Positions 1-11,023 of a stretch of DNA of 64,000 nt are shown one piece after another. Made by a program: the position numbers and the translations under genes. Origin of the DNA: Megascapheus bottae (lineage: Eukaryota > Chordata > Mammalia > Rodentia > Geomyidae); NCBI GenBank assembly GCA_024803745.1, contig JANJXV010000039.1:10180001-10244000 (forward strand). Reading direction: 5' to 3'. How positions within the stretch are numbered: position 1 is the first letter of the stretch; each line of letters begins with the position of its first letter. A model generated the notes under the pieces. The model was not told where the DNA came from. It saw only the letters and a program-made list of their open reading frames with translations, and did no database searches.

Positions 1-960
1 AATTCCCAAATTTCCTCCTTGAGCAAAGATATAATAACACACCAAAGACCCATATCATTCATCCAGAATTCTCTGAGTGTCAGTTGTTTTTGCTTTAAAC
101 AAATGAAGTTGTCACCAGAAAAAAAAAATAAAAACAACGAACCCCAAACAAAACAAAAACCCCACTAGGCTTAAGAGAAAAACCACTGCACAGCGTAGAG
201 TTCTTATGCAGAAAAATTATCTATATGCATTATATATATATGTATATACACACATATACACACATGCATATATGTATATATATATATTTCAGTAGTTAGG
301 AGCTGGGTGGTTAGGTTATTTCTTCAACAGTTCAAATATTTTTATCTTTGGTTTCTCCCTTCGTAGGGGCTTAGTGATTGAGCTGTGGCAGGAACAGATT
401 GCAGGGTTTGTAAGTCAAGTAGCAAAAAAGAAAAAAGAAAAAAGAAAAAAAGTATTGTACTTTCAGAAAGAGGGAGGGAGAGAGAGAGCGAGAGAAAGAG
501 AGCGCACAGAGAATGGTTCTCAGATTCTTGGTCCTGGCCCTCACCTCCCCAACTCCTAAGCCCCAAATGTTGATGAGCAGAAATGATTTTTTTCTATCAG
601 AGAAATCAACATAAAAAGTCACTTTATTTGGAGGAAAATGCATTGATGTCAGCCCCTGATACAGTTTATATCTTCTGCCATTTTTTTAGGTAAACATGCT
701 CTCCACTACATGACATTACTAAGTAGGTTAAGTGTAGCCACAGGCAACTATCCATCACCACCGAACGTAGCATATTCTGTTCTCTGAAAGGTAAAAGTTT
801 TCCACTGTACCAAGATGACATTTAATTTTTCATATCTCCTTGCAGTCCTGGAATGAATTTTGGCAGACCTGATGCAATTTAGAAGCTTGGCAGTTTAAAA
901 TTGGGCAATGAATCACATGGATTCACTAAGAAACGAGTCACTGCATAATATTTTCTCTGT
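1..960. other. AT-rich single-copy stretch, no gene seen
   Basis: Non-coding, AT-rich sequence. It contains A-runs near 120-150, a mixed TA/CA microsatellite at about 228-290, an A-rich tract at 424-450 and a short imperfect GA tract at 470-505. Open frames here come from the purine tract and are not credible genes. Confidence 0.6.
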
Positions 961-965
961 GTCAG

Positions 966-990
966 GAGAGGGAGAGAGAGAGGGGAGAGA

Positions 991-1062
<72 letters not shown>
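966..1062. repeat. (GA)n microsatellite
   Basis: An almost pure GA dinucleotide run of about 95 bp that starts imperfectly (GGGAGAGAG) and becomes perfect from about 993. Confidence 0.97.
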
Positions 1063-1064
<2 letters not shown>

Positions 1065-1568
1065 CAGAGTCTGTAGCCAGTGGAAAGCTTCATGGCATAT
1101 GTTTAATACATCTATGTGACCATCATGTATTTGCTATAATATTTACTTAATGAAGGCTGGGGGAAGAATTCTTTTTTTTCCCCCTTTGGCAATTTTTGTT
1201 TGGGGAAAAAATCTAATTACAATTTTAAAAAAGCCTAGATTTGAATTGCATTGAGATGTAAAAAGAAAAAAATGCAAGTAGGAAAAAAGAGATTTGCAGA
1301 AGAAAAATTAAAATCTCCCCCCCCCCTTCCTAGCTCCTTTCTTGCTTTCTCTGGCCTCAAGTCTGGCAAAAATCTAGTTTCCCCTCTCTTTCAGTCATAA
1401 CTAGATTATATGCTCTATTCTGTGCTAAACAGGACTTGTTATTAAGTTTGCTCTCCTTCTAACATCCAGCGCAGCAGTGTAAGGTCAATGTAATATTCAC
1501 CCACAGAGATATGGTTCCCACAGAGAAATCTGTTTCCTGCTTTACTTATGACATATTTGTGATATATG
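1063..1568. other. Single-copy DNA, nothing recognised
   Basis: AT-rich sequence with a run of ten C at about 1316-1326. No repeat or exon could be recognised. Confidence 0.5.
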
Positions 1569-1793
1569 CTAGTACTGGGGCTTGAACTCAGGGCCTGAGT
1601 ACAGTCTTAGATCTTCTTTGCTCAAGACTAGCATGCTAAGGCATAAGCCACCTCTTCACATCTGGCTTTTTGATAGTTCATTGGACATGAGAATCTCACA
1701 GACTTTCCTACTTGGGTTGGTTTTGAACCAGGATCCTCAAATCTCAGCCTCCGGAATAGCTAGGAGGACAGACATGAGCCACTGGTGCTTGGC
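1569..1793 (-). mobile_element. 7SL/Geo-type dimeric SINE, near full length
   Basis: Read on the minus strand this is a 7SL/B1-like monomer (TAGCTATTCC, GAGATTTGAGGATCC) followed by the tRNA-like Geo monomer ending in CCCTGAGTTCAAGCCCCAG. It is moderately diverged. Confidence 0.88.
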
Positions 1794-1799
1794 TGTATT

Positions 1800-2205
1800 T
1801 GATTTTTTTTTTAAATTTACTGTGGACAGGAAGGAATCAATAATGTCAGATCAGCTTGTCTTTGTCCCATTTTCCAGGGCCACTGTGGGCTTTATTCAGC
1901 CGAGAGACAAACCAACAAGCAGAAAGTCCCCGACAAAGCTCTTGACACCCCCACTTTATTAGCTGTCTGGTAGCCCGACACGGGGCCTCAGTCACCCGAT
2001 GACCACAGTTACAGAACAGGCTCCAGAGACATTTGTCAGGGTCAGAGCTGGGGACATTCGTGTTTCTTCTAGTAGAAAGTCTATGATAAATTGACTTATC
2101 TATATGCTAAATGACTTTTTTTTGGTTGCCTTGTATTAATTTCTCGTGCCCTAAAATTTTGTTAAAGTCTGCATACCAGCGTGAATGCATTTCTAGTTAG
2201 GAATA
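1800..2205. other. Single-copy DNA, nothing recognised
   Basis: No recognisable repeat or exon. GC content rises slightly at 1860-2050. Confidence 0.45.
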
Positions 2206-2332
2206 TAGATGCCTTTTCTTTCTTTCTCTCCCTTTTTCTCTCTCTCTCTCTCTTTCTTCCTCCCTTTCTTTCCCTCCCTCCCTCCCTTCTTCCCTCCCTC
2301 CTTTCCTCCCTTCTTTCCTTCCTCTTTCCTTC

Positions 2333-2407
<75 letters not shown>

Positions 2408-2411
2408 TTTT
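2206..2411. repeat. Polypyrimidine tract ending in (TTTC)n
   Basis: About 200 bp of pure C/T on the plus strand: an irregular CT/CCTT part followed by a perfect TTTC tetranucleotide array at about 2336-2408. The long serine/leucine/phenylalanine frames here are repeat translations. Confidence 0.96.
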
Positions 2412-3056
2412 GAAAGGAGAAACAAGTACTCCCAGAAAAATGGCTCTATGCTTTTATCAGCACAAATGGACTTTTCAAAAGCTTCAGCCACTGAATGCAA
2501 GACTGCCTCTTTCCCGGCCTTACGGCCAGGTGGCACAGCATTCAGTGGCTTTAGGTAAGTTGATGTGTGATTGACAGATGTCTAAGTCAGGAAGGGGTCC
2601 AGGCTTTGGGATATGTGAAGGGGTGATTTTCATTTCTTTTCTGCAAACTTGTCGTTTGCATGAAAAAAAAATGTGGCTAAAATGTGATATGCTCATAGAA
2701 TCTTAAGACACGCTAGCTACATGGTAGCAGAGGAATGGTTTAATGCCCTCTTGGGATACGGGACCTGGAACAGAAGTATAAGCCTGTGAGATCACCATTT
2801 CCCCTAGGGATGGTGACCCCTTCAGAATCTTGGATGTGACCTTATTCTGCCCCACAATAGGCTACCAAGAATCCCCAAGCCACAAATAAGTGTTGCCTGG
2901 AAATATTTTCTTCATGTTCTCCCCCACTCCCTTCCATCTCTCTCTTTAAGACTCCATTTATTTAGATTTTTTTGTGGTTCAGAAAGACATGCTAGAAAGG
3001 ACTCTGCACTGAATTTGCGTGGAGTTAATTCATTTTCAAACCATTTAAGTCATTCT
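2412..3056. other. Single-copy DNA, nothing recognised
   Basis: Mixed-composition sequence between the TTTC array and the next SINE. No exon or repeat recognised. Confidence 0.45.
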
Positions 3057-3240
3057 TGCCAGGTGCTAGTGGCTCCCACCTAGAATATCAGCTACTCAAG
3101 AGAATCTGGGGTCTGAGAATTGTTGTTGGAAGCCAGCCTAGGCTTAGAAAAGTCCATGACACTCATCTCCAATGAATCAGCAAAAGGCCTGAGTGGATGT
3201 ATGGCTTAAGTGGTAGAGCACCAGCTCTGAATTCAAGACT
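3057..3240 (+). mobile_element. 7SL/Geo-type SINE, internally deleted
   Basis: Begins with GCCAGGTGCTAGTGGCTCCC and continues through the 7SL-like monomer and GGTAGAGCACCAGC. The middle of the Geo monomer is deleted, so the sequence jumps to CTGAATTCAAG. Confidence 0.82.
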
Positions 3241-3271
3241 ATCTCCCTCTTTTTCTCTCTCCCTCCCTAGC

Positions 3272-3490
3272 TGCATACTGGGGCTTGGACTCAGAAACTG
3301 GGTGCCGTCTGTAAGCTTTTCTGGTGAAGATTGGCCTTCTACCACTGGAACTGTGGCTCTACTTCCAGCTTTCTGCTGGTCGTTTAGAGTCCCATAGACT
3401 GTCCTGGACAGGTTAGCTTTGAACCATGATTTTCAGATCTCAGCCTTCTAAGTAGGTAGGATTGCAGGCAAGAGCTACCTGTACCCAGCT
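3272..3490 (-). mobile_element. 7SL/Geo-type dimeric SINE
   Basis: A minus-strand copy starting at TACTGGGGCTTGGACTCAG and ending in GGCAAGAGCTACC...CCCAGCT. It faces the plus-strand copy at 3057, so the pair forms a head-to-head inverted repeat. Confidence 0.85.
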
Positions 3491-4385
3491 TAGCTTCCCT
3501 TTATTTGGTTTCTTAAATTATCTTTAAGTAGTTGCCCAGTGGCACTCGGATTCAATGACTTGGAGCAAGGAAAGGAAAGAGGTGGGAAACGGCTGTAGCA
3601 GAGTTGCTTGACAAAAACAAACCCCAAACTTTTCCAGGGAGGGAGAGAGGGATGGCAGGAAGGGATGGATGAGCTTCGCCAACTCCTTTCTTTGAAGCTG
3701 TGTTTTCTGGGGGACTTATATTGGGTGGCACATAGCCAAGTCGGACAGAAATACATCTTTATTGATGTGTCTTCCTGTTACTTGTTCTTATTCATGTATT
3801 TAAACAACTCATGTAGGTTTTTGACAGCCTACCCCTTTCTCTATTTACTAGTCTTCCTCTTGGGGAAGATTACAGGGGACCAGTGGGTGGGGGGATGTGG
3901 GAGAGAGGTTCTATGATTGCCAGCTTGGGTACTGGACACATGCTAATGCCTGTAGTTGTGGTCCAAAGCAGGGGATGGCATGTGTTTGTCATTGAGACCT
4001 AAGAAAGAACCAGGGAATCTGGCTTCGATTGCTGGGCTCTTGTACAGAGAACAGAAAGGGTTTCACCTGGGGACTCAGCACAGATAATTCTCATTATGTC
4101 TGAGAATGATATTTGGCTCTGGTGGCCTTGGGCTTTGATTTTCCTTGTAATGGGTTAGAAGTCCTGGGCTTGGCCTTATCACGGAGGGCTGTTTATTATG
4201 GCCACCCGAGGACTGGTTATTAATATCCTTACAGGATTTACCTGATCAGGCAGCAGGTGGAGAGATCAACACCCATCCCAGACCTCCAGTCTCTTCTGAG
4301 ACTGCTCGCTTTGAGTTCGACCAGAGTGATTCAGATCTCTCTGTGAATGCATGAAGTGTCAGGTATGTGGCAAAGTGGGCTCCAA
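3491..4385. other. Single-copy DNA, nothing recognised
   Basis: Mixed single-copy sequence. Frames at 3490-3756 (minus) and 3608-3916 (plus) have no recognisable protein features or flanking splice sites. Confidence 0.45.
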
Positions 4386-4570
4386 GGGCTGGTATCTTAG
4401 CAACTCAGGAGGCTGAGAGCTGACCATCGTGGTTCAAAGCCAGCCTATGCAGGAAGTCTGTGAGACTCTTGTCTCCAATAAACCAATGAAAAGCCAGACG
4501 TGGAGCTATGGCTAAAGTGGTAAAGTGCCAGCCTTGAGTGAAAAAGCTAAAGGGCAGAGACGGTGCCCAG
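4386..4570 (+). mobile_element. 7SL/Geo-type SINE, 3' truncated
   Basis: Contains AGCAACTCAGGAGGCTGAGA, CAAAGCCAGCC and a Geo monomer to GGTGCCCAG. The usual CCTGAGTTCAAGCCCC end is missing. Confidence 0.82.
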
Positions 4571-4587
4571 TAGAATCATGACATGGC

Positions 4588-4816
4588 TTGGTGCTGGTGG
4601 CTCATGCTTATAATCCTCACCACTCAGACCAACGTCTGAAGCCAGTCAGGGCAGAAAAGACTGTGAAACTCTTATTGCCAATATACCAGCAAAAAGGTGG
4701 AAGAAGAGGTGCGTTTCAAGTGGTAGAGTGCCAGCCTTGAAGGAAAAGGCTAAGAGCATGTGGTCCTGAGTTCAAGCCCCAGTGCCAACACACGCGCACA
4801 CACACACACATACACG
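4588..4816 (+). mobile_element. 7SL/Geo-type SINE with CA-rich tail
   Basis: GTGCTGGTGGCTCATGCTTA begins the copy and TCCTGAGTTCAAGCCCCAGT ends it. The tail is a short imperfect CA microsatellite (4791-4814). It lies in tandem with the preceding SINE. Confidence 0.88.
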
Positions 4817-5406
4817 AAGAAATATAAAGTTCAGCATGACCCACCGAAATAAAACAACTACTTCCTGTTGCTTGTGAAACCATGTGCCACAAAAGTGAAA
4901 ACCTTGAGTGGAGCAGGGGAGAGAGGTTGGAAGCATATATGCCAGTCAGCCTGCTGCCCTGGGGTCGAAGGGTGTCAACTCAAGACTCACTCAAACCTTT
5001 CTGAGAGAGAGCGAGAGAGAAAGAGAGGGGGGGAGGAGTCATGAATGTTCCTAATAATGTCCCTAATTTTCCATATCATGCCATTAGCTTGCAACACATT
5101 TCTTTTGGGGAGAGATGTTATCTTTATGGAGTTGACTTATTTGCAAACTTAACATAAGCTTTCAAACCCACGGAAAATATGGCAGTGTGTTTATATTTAA
5201 AATGGAGTTTTAAAAAAAATCCAGTGAGTTACTGTGAATTTACTTACCACCCAATAATACAGGGATAAAAATAATTTATGCTCCTATTTTAATTAAAAGT
5301 GATTTTTTTTTGGTAAAGCAACAGGAGCTCAGTCTAGTGGTTAGACCTGGAAGTCGAAGGGAGAGCATTTTAGCTTTCTTCATGGCTTAGTATGAACTGG
5401 TTAGAG

Positions 5407-5409
<3 letters not shown>
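4817..5409. other. AT-rich single-copy DNA
   Basis: Contains a short GA/G-rich patch at 5003-5035, then AT-rich sequence. Nothing else recognised. Confidence 0.45.

Positions 5410-5455
<46 letters not shown>
5410..5455. repeat. (GT)n microsatellite at SINE end
   Basis: About 22 perfect GT units directly abutting the 3' end of the minus-strand SINE that follows, consistent with growth from the SINE tail. Confidence 0.97.
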
Positions 5456-5456
<1 letters not shown>

Positions 5457-5668
5457 GGTATTATGACTTGAATTCAGAGTCTGGACACTGTATCTTAGCA
5501 ATTTTGTTCAAGGCTGGCACTCTATTATCTGAGCCACATCTCTACTTCCAGTCTTTAGGTAGCTAAATAGATATAAGAATGTCATGGACTTTGCTGTCTG
5601 AGCTGGACTTGAACCTGGAACCCGGATCCTCAGTGTTCAGCCTCCTGAATAGCTAGGACTACAGGGGT
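5456..5668 (-). mobile_element. 7SL/Geo-type SINE, diverged
   Basis: Shows CTTGAATTCAGAGTCTGG, GGACTTTGCTGTCTGAGCTG and CAGCCTCCTGAATAGCTAGG. The 7SL-like 5' end is truncated. Confidence 0.82.
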
Positions 5669-6344
5669 TTTCAAAACACCTGTAGAGCTCCTCTTAACCC
5701 TCCCTTGGTAGGTCTTTGTAATCTTAGTCTCAGAATGTTGTCCCAACCAAGCCATCTGGTACTGCATTCCTAATAATCAAAGATGGCCTATGGGGTTAAA
5801 CCCTGAACCCTGGTCTAAAAAGTTGAAGGTCACTATCAAGGATAACGAGACCAACCTAGATTGGAAAGGCTGGAGGTAGACTAGTACAGGAGTGTGAGAC
5901 TTGCCATTTAGCCACATCATTACAGTCAGAAGAGCCCAGCATGCCAGAAAGAAGTGTAGTTAATTCCCATGGACCACAAGAAGCCATCTCAAGGCCAGGG
6001 GCCTTTCTTTGGGTAGAAGGTCAGGTTTGTAGGAAGTATATCACTGGTGACTTTGACGCATCCTGTTCTGTTCCTGTTGTTTCTCTTTTGGCTTCCTGGC
6101 TACCATGATGCTAGAGTTTTTCATTCACCATGCCCTCATACCACTATGATGCCACAAGGTTCCATTACCACTCTGAGGTTCGTACCACCATGATGCCCGT
6201 GAACAAGGCAGCCAGTGCCCCATAGAGCAAATCTCCGAAGCCACGAGCTGAAGTAAACCTCCCCTCTTGCAAGATTGGCTTGCACATTAAGAACATTATT
6301 TCTGCCAGACATTGGAGGCTTGTAGATGACATCCATTGATGGAA
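5669..6344. other. Single-copy or very old repeat sequence
   Basis: No confident assignment. Short internal repeats occur around 6090-6200 (CACCATGATG, ACCACTATGATG). The minus frame at 6136-6336 has no supporting evidence. Confidence 0.4.
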
Positions 6345-6491
6345 ATTCAAAGCCAACCAGACCAGAAAAGTCCTTGAGAATCTTATGTCCAATGAATCAC
6401 TAAAAAGCCAAAAGTGGAGCTGTGGCTCAAGAGGTAGAGCAAATAGTCTAATAGTCTTGACCAAAAAGAAAGAAAGAAAAGAAAGAAAGAA

Positions 6492-6539
<48 letters not shown>

Positions 6540-6586
6540 AAAAAGCTCATAGTGCCTAGGCCCTGAGTTCAAGCCTCAAGACAGAG
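6345..6586 (+). mobile_element. SINE (7SL part truncated) with internal GAAA expansion
   Basis: Starts in the middle of the 7SL-like monomer (CAAAGCCAACC) and reads through GAGCTGTGGCTCAAG. It is then interrupted by a GAAA array exactly where other copies carry an A-rich loop, and resumes with AGCTCATAGTGCCTAGG and CCCTGAGTTCAAGCCTC. Confidence 0.85.
6463..6543. repeat. (GAAA)n array inside a SINE
   Basis: About 80 bp of AAAG repeats, imperfect at first then perfect, lying between the two halves of one Geo monomer. Confidence 0.96.
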
Positions 6587-7002
6587 ATGGAAAACAAATT
6601 GAAAGAAAAGTTTTGTTCATTTTTTTCCCTATAATTGAAATGTCTTTATTTCATGGGTCCAATGAAAAACAATCCCTTCCACCCACCACCCATGCTCCTA
6701 CCTTGATGTACTGTACTACCATAGACTCAAAGCAACTGCATTAACCAACCATGAGCTGAAAGTTCTGAAACTGTGATCCTTTATTAAGTTGATCGCCTCA
6801 AGTATTACATCACAATCATGGAAAGGCTCACAGCTATGGTAGGTACATAAAGGTAGGTGTTATACTGTATTTAGTCACTTTCCTTTCTGGAGATAATTGA
6901 AAAGTTTTTCAGCCTCACTGACTACTGTTCTTTTTAGATTTGAGGCAGTGTTGTGGTCTTAATTACTGATGGCTGTCCATGCTAACTCAGGGTTTCATTG
7001 GT
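6587..7002. other. AT-rich single-copy DNA
   Basis: No exon or repeat recognised. Confidence 0.4.
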
Positions 7003-7026
7003 ATGTGTGTGTGTGTGTGTGTGTGT
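7003..7026. repeat. Short (GT)n microsatellite
   Basis: About 12 perfect GT units. Confidence 0.95.
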
Positions 7027-7105
7027 TGCTGAGGATCGAACCCAGGCAGGCTCTACCATTTTAAAATTTCCGGGTCACAGTGAAAAAGCTGTGCAACCAG
7101 CGAGA

Positions 7106-7250
7106 GGAAGAAAAATCCATAAGCCTCTTATCACCAAGAACCAGCAAAAAGCCACCATTGGAGATGGGGTTCAAGCGGTAGGGTGCCAGTCTTAAATGAA
7201 AAAAAAATCAAAGGAGAGAGGGAGGCCCTGAGTTCAATCAAGCACAAGAA
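7106..7250 (+). mobile_element. Degraded SINE of the 7SL/Geo family
   Basis: Recognised from AATCCATAAGCCTCTTATC, CAAGCGGTAGGGTGCCAGTC and GGCCCTGAGTTCAA. The 5' boundary is unclear. Confidence 0.7.
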
Positions 7251-8299
7251 TGATTCAAATCCATACAGCCCTTCAAAGCTCTTGCCAGGACGGGTGCCCT
7301 GTCCAACAGCTTCAAGGCACAGTCTCAGCAGGTGTTTGAACCTCATGAATGGATGAGCGGATGGAGTCATAGTTCTATGAGCAATTGGATGTGGTAGACA
7401 CTTTCGGATGGAGCCACGTGGAAAGAAATGGCACACTGGAAGCTGGACCTCAAAGAATGGATTTGAACTTAGTTTCCATTTCCTGGCCACCATGAGGTAA
7501 AGCACTCAACTTTACCTCACCCTACCACTACCATGCTCTGCCTCTCTCCTGCCAGCCTCTGAAACCCTGAGCCCAAATCAGTGTTTCCTCCTCTACTAAG
7601 TTGCTTTTCTTCGGTATTTTGTCACCGTGTTGGAAATTCCACTAACGCAGAAGGATTGACTTCAGGGTTCAGTATATTGTACATTGGAGGAATCCCAAGA
7701 CAAAGCAAGCTTCATTAGCGACATTCTCATGCAAGAGAGAAAACCCCGTTCTCTGCTCTCCTGATTGTCTTTCTGGTTTCCATTAGCTGGAGCTCTTTCT
7801 TTCTTATTACTGGATAATGTCCCCGAGTTTATATTGCATTTAGTTCCCTAAGTCATTCCAGTAGCTGGACAGCCTCTTCTCCCATAATTTCTGTAAGAAA
7901 GACTTACAGAAGGGGGTTGGAATCGGATTTCTCAGGCTGCAGTCCTGGGGAACATGGTTTTTCAACTCACTAAGCATTTGTTCTTTTAAAGAAACCAATA
8001 TGTTTTGGATAACTGACATGAAACGAGCCTGACTCCAAAAAGATTTAGCTTATTATGTGTGTATGCGTTCTGGGGTTGGGGAGGGGAGAGGGGAGGAAAG
8101 GGGGGGCGTCAGCTGTCTGTGAGGTGTACATTAAAAATCCTGGCGGTGGTACAACTCGTCACGTATAATATCGGGTACACAAATGTGACGTGATGCCCAG
8201 GGGCTCTTGAGGGTAATTCGATGTGCCAGCCAACTCGATGGGCAGAGAAGCCATAAACATTGTTGTCACAAGTGAGAAAGAGCGGTGGGTGGAAGGTGG
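7251..8299. other. Single-copy DNA with a possible old dispersed repeat at 7540-7650
   Basis: The stretch at about 7540-7650 (GAGCCCAAATCAGTG, CTAAGTTGCTTTTC, GTATTTTGTCACCG) resembles a widespread rodent repeat end that I cannot name with certainty. The remainder is unassigned; a G-rich patch lies at 8070-8107. Confidence 0.4.
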
Positions 8300-8825
8300 A
8301 TTGGGCAAGCCAGAACCTGTCTCCAAGCCCTAATGAAAGTGTTAATTAGCGTATTACTGAATGCACGGTGACTTTTTTCATTAACCCTTCCTTTTGCTTG
8401 CCCTTTTTTCTTCCTGTCTTGGCTCTCCTTGTTTGGCCAAAATCCTGGGAGAAGAGAGACACCCCCCCCCCACACACAAACACACTGAAGACTGGAACTA
8501 CATATACCAGAGAATCTTTCCTGGAGAACTTCGTGAAAGGGCAAAGGTCACCAGGGCCCAGGCTTGTCTGAGGTATCTAGGAATCTTCAATAATCATCCA
8601 TCTTTCTTTTATGCAGAAATGATTACTGAATTTCTTTCTTTTTTTTTAAGTGACGGCTCTGATTTGAGATTGGCCTCATAGATTAACTTATTTCTAAACC
8701 ACTTGATTTTTTATCACTCGGCCTAATGACTTGTCACATGATTTATTGGGTAATATGATAAATCACGTGCGATTTATTGTTTATCCTATAAAAGAGTACA
8801 ACAATTCACTAAACAATGATGAAAC
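8300..8825. other. Conserved-looking AT-rich non-coding block
   Basis: Single-copy, free of SINEs and rich in homeodomain-type cores: TAATGAAAGTGTTAATTAGC at 8331, then a second patch at about 8695-8820 with CACTTGATTT, ATAAATCACGTGCG and TTCACTAAACAATG. The E-box CACGTG at 8765 and retained CpGs fit constraint. Conservation itself is not shown. Confidence 0.35.
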
Positions 8826-9220
8826 TCAGCCGGTCCCCCCCCCACATAATCCGGCCCTGCACGGGGAGGGGCGTTCTTGTACCCCTGTGCTGGGTGAGTA
8901 TTCTTTGGCAATGGGGTGGTTTCACATCATGTCTAGGTTAGAGCCTGGGGGGACAGTTAAATGTGCTTAAATCAAACAGGTTTTTAGCAAATAATGGCTC
9001 AGTCATAATCTTATACTCAAGCCATATTTATTTTATATGGAAAAATAAAGTCTGGTGTCTGATGGATGTTAAATCTGCAGATTTATTTGTGAGGATAAAT
9101 GTGGGCTTCTTTGTGACAGAGGCATTCAAGGTAACGGCAACGTGCCCTTGTCCCACATGGCGCTTTTCTCCTCTTCCCTGGACTGATTGTAGGCTGATCT
9201 TTCTTACTGAAAGGCACCCT

Positions 9221-9605
9221 GGGACAATTTGGGGTGCCCTCTGAGCTCATGAACGGAACATGAATGTCTCTGAGCTCAGAGGTTATCTATTATACGTGAA
9301 AGGGACAATTAGGGGTGCTGTCTTGGGTCAGAGGTTATTCAGCGCATGGAGTAGGATATTTGGGGGTGCTCTCTGAACTCAGGAGTTACCCTGCACACAA
9401 ATTGGATATATGGGGTATCTCTGAGCCTAGGGGTTGTCTAGTGTATGTAAGGGACATTGGGTATTCTTCTAAAACTCAGGGATATTTTAGGGTATCTCTG
9501 AGCTCAGGGGTTATCTGGTACTTCAATGGTACTATCTGGGTTGTCTGGAACATGGCTGGGACATTTTGGGGTGCTCAGAGCTCAGGGGCGAGCCAGTGCA
9601 TGAGG
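9221..9605. repeat. Degenerate ~50-bp minisatellite
   Basis: Recurring units built from GGGACATTTGGGGTGC, CTCTGAGCTCAGG and GGTTATCTAG. GGACAAT/GGATATT-type anchors occur at 9222, 9303, 9353, 9404, 9452, 9480 and 9559. The 51-bp spacing between the third, fourth and preceding anchors is clear, with later deletions. The plus frame at 9315-9614 is a translation of this array. Confidence 0.85.
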
Positions 9606-10629
9606 CTCAAGTGAATGGCAAAGGACAAAAGGCAGAGCCCAGATCAGGTCCTGACCCCTGATTTGGATTCCCCAGAGTCTGGGAAACCACAGCTGGGCCT
9701 TGTGCCTCAACCAGGCCTGGCTGCTTCTGGTCCCCCTCCTGGGCTCTGGGCCTCTCTGACTTCTGCTCTGCCCCGCTTCCAGGCTGCCTTGTGTTGGGAA
9801 GAGAACAGACATCTCTTCAGGCATTGGTTCTCCAGTCTCGGTGCGGGTGACCTCAGCTGCTCCCTCAGGGTCTCCAGCGTCCAGCTGAACCCTTACAGGC
9901 CACTCTGATTATGTAGTTTAGAAACTGGACCCAAGAGAGGCCCATTTCACCTAGCCATCGTGGCCCTATAGGGACATAGAGATAGCATCCCCTTGAGGAT
10001 GTGACACACCTGGGTGAAATCCGGGGCGATCGAATTAGTGCAGGATGTTTTGGGACTTCTGGATCCAGCCTTACCTGAAGCCATTTACCTCCAAGGACTT
10101 TCCTTTCCTTTTCACTGTTTTTTTTCCCCTTTATCCAGTGCTTAAATATAAATGTACAGCAATGAAGTTTTCCCAGGTGAGCTCTACCATCGTGTGTGTT
10201 GATTCTCCACCAATGCCTCCCCCCACCCTCAAATCAGGAAAGGTTAGCTGAAGAGATCTTTCACTCTCTCCTAACTTCTGCCCTAAATAATGATGTGTAC
10301 AGTGGGGATTGTCTGAGTTGAGTTTGCTGCAGATCCGATTTTGACGAACTCCTTGGTCAGCCAGCCTCTGGTTCTATTTGAAGAGATATTTCCCTCCCCC
10401 TTCCCTCCTCCTCCCCCTGCTTCCTTTATCCTGAAACCTGGGTTAATTTACTGAACACACAGGGAGAGGGCTGTGTGATGAGAGAAAATGGGGTGCTTGT
10501 GTGTGTAGGGGGGTGGACTTTCTGTATTTATTGAATATTTCCAGCCCTTTGGCTTCCAGCTAGACTTGGCCATAGCTCTTCAAGCAAGGAGGGGAGTTCA
10601 CAGATGAAAAGTTGGGGTTCCCCTCCCCA
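9606..10629. other. Single-copy DNA, moderately GC-rich
   Basis: 9620-9910 is GC-richer and has open frames on both strands (9582-9824 minus, 9615-9908 plus) without splice support or recognisable domains. The remainder is unassigned. Confidence 0.4.
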
Positions 10630-10644
10630 CCACCAGGGGGTGCC
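10630..10644 (+). promoter_or_regulatory. CTCF-like binding motif
   Basis: CCACCAGGGGGTGCC matches the core CTCF consensus CCACYAGGGGGCGC with a single C-to-T change. It lies in otherwise single-copy DNA, not in a SINE. Occupancy cannot be judged from sequence. Confidence 0.5.
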
Positions 10645-10749
10645 GTGACTTCTCCTGGCAAATCTTTCCATCTGCACTGCTCCTTTTCCCTGCACTTTCC
10701 TCCTCCTCCCAGCCCTACCTGCCTCCAGAGGCTTCAAAGGGCTAACAGA

Positions 10750-10925
10750 TGTGCACGTGCTTTTGAAATAAGCACGCTGTATAAATCCAAGGTGTTTGGG
10801 AATGATGTACTCATAAACCTGCCAACACTATCTTTTTGGGAAAGGACAGAAGTCACAAATCCACTCTCAGGGTTTAATTTACCCTGGTGTTTGCTCGGCA
10901 GATGGCTAAGGGAGTTACCAGGTCC
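10750..10925. other. Conserved-looking non-coding block
   Basis: AT-rich, single-copy and low-repeat (GAAATAAGCACGCTGTATAA, GGGTTTAATTTACCCTGG), about 100 bp from the CTCF-like motif. The near-palindromic GGGTTTAATTTACCC is notable. No coding signal. Confidence 0.35.
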
Positions 10926-11023
10926 TATGTCCTCTGAGGCAGAACCTTCTGTGTAATCTGCAAGCCTGGCTGACTCCCTGGAGGAGGGGGGTCTTTTTTC
11001 CTCCCCCACCCCAAAGTCTTGGG

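Noticed and set aside
9315..9614. 99-codon frame with repeated Trp/Gly/Tyr motifs
   Set aside because: The repetition reflects the ~50-bp minisatellite, not a repeat protein.
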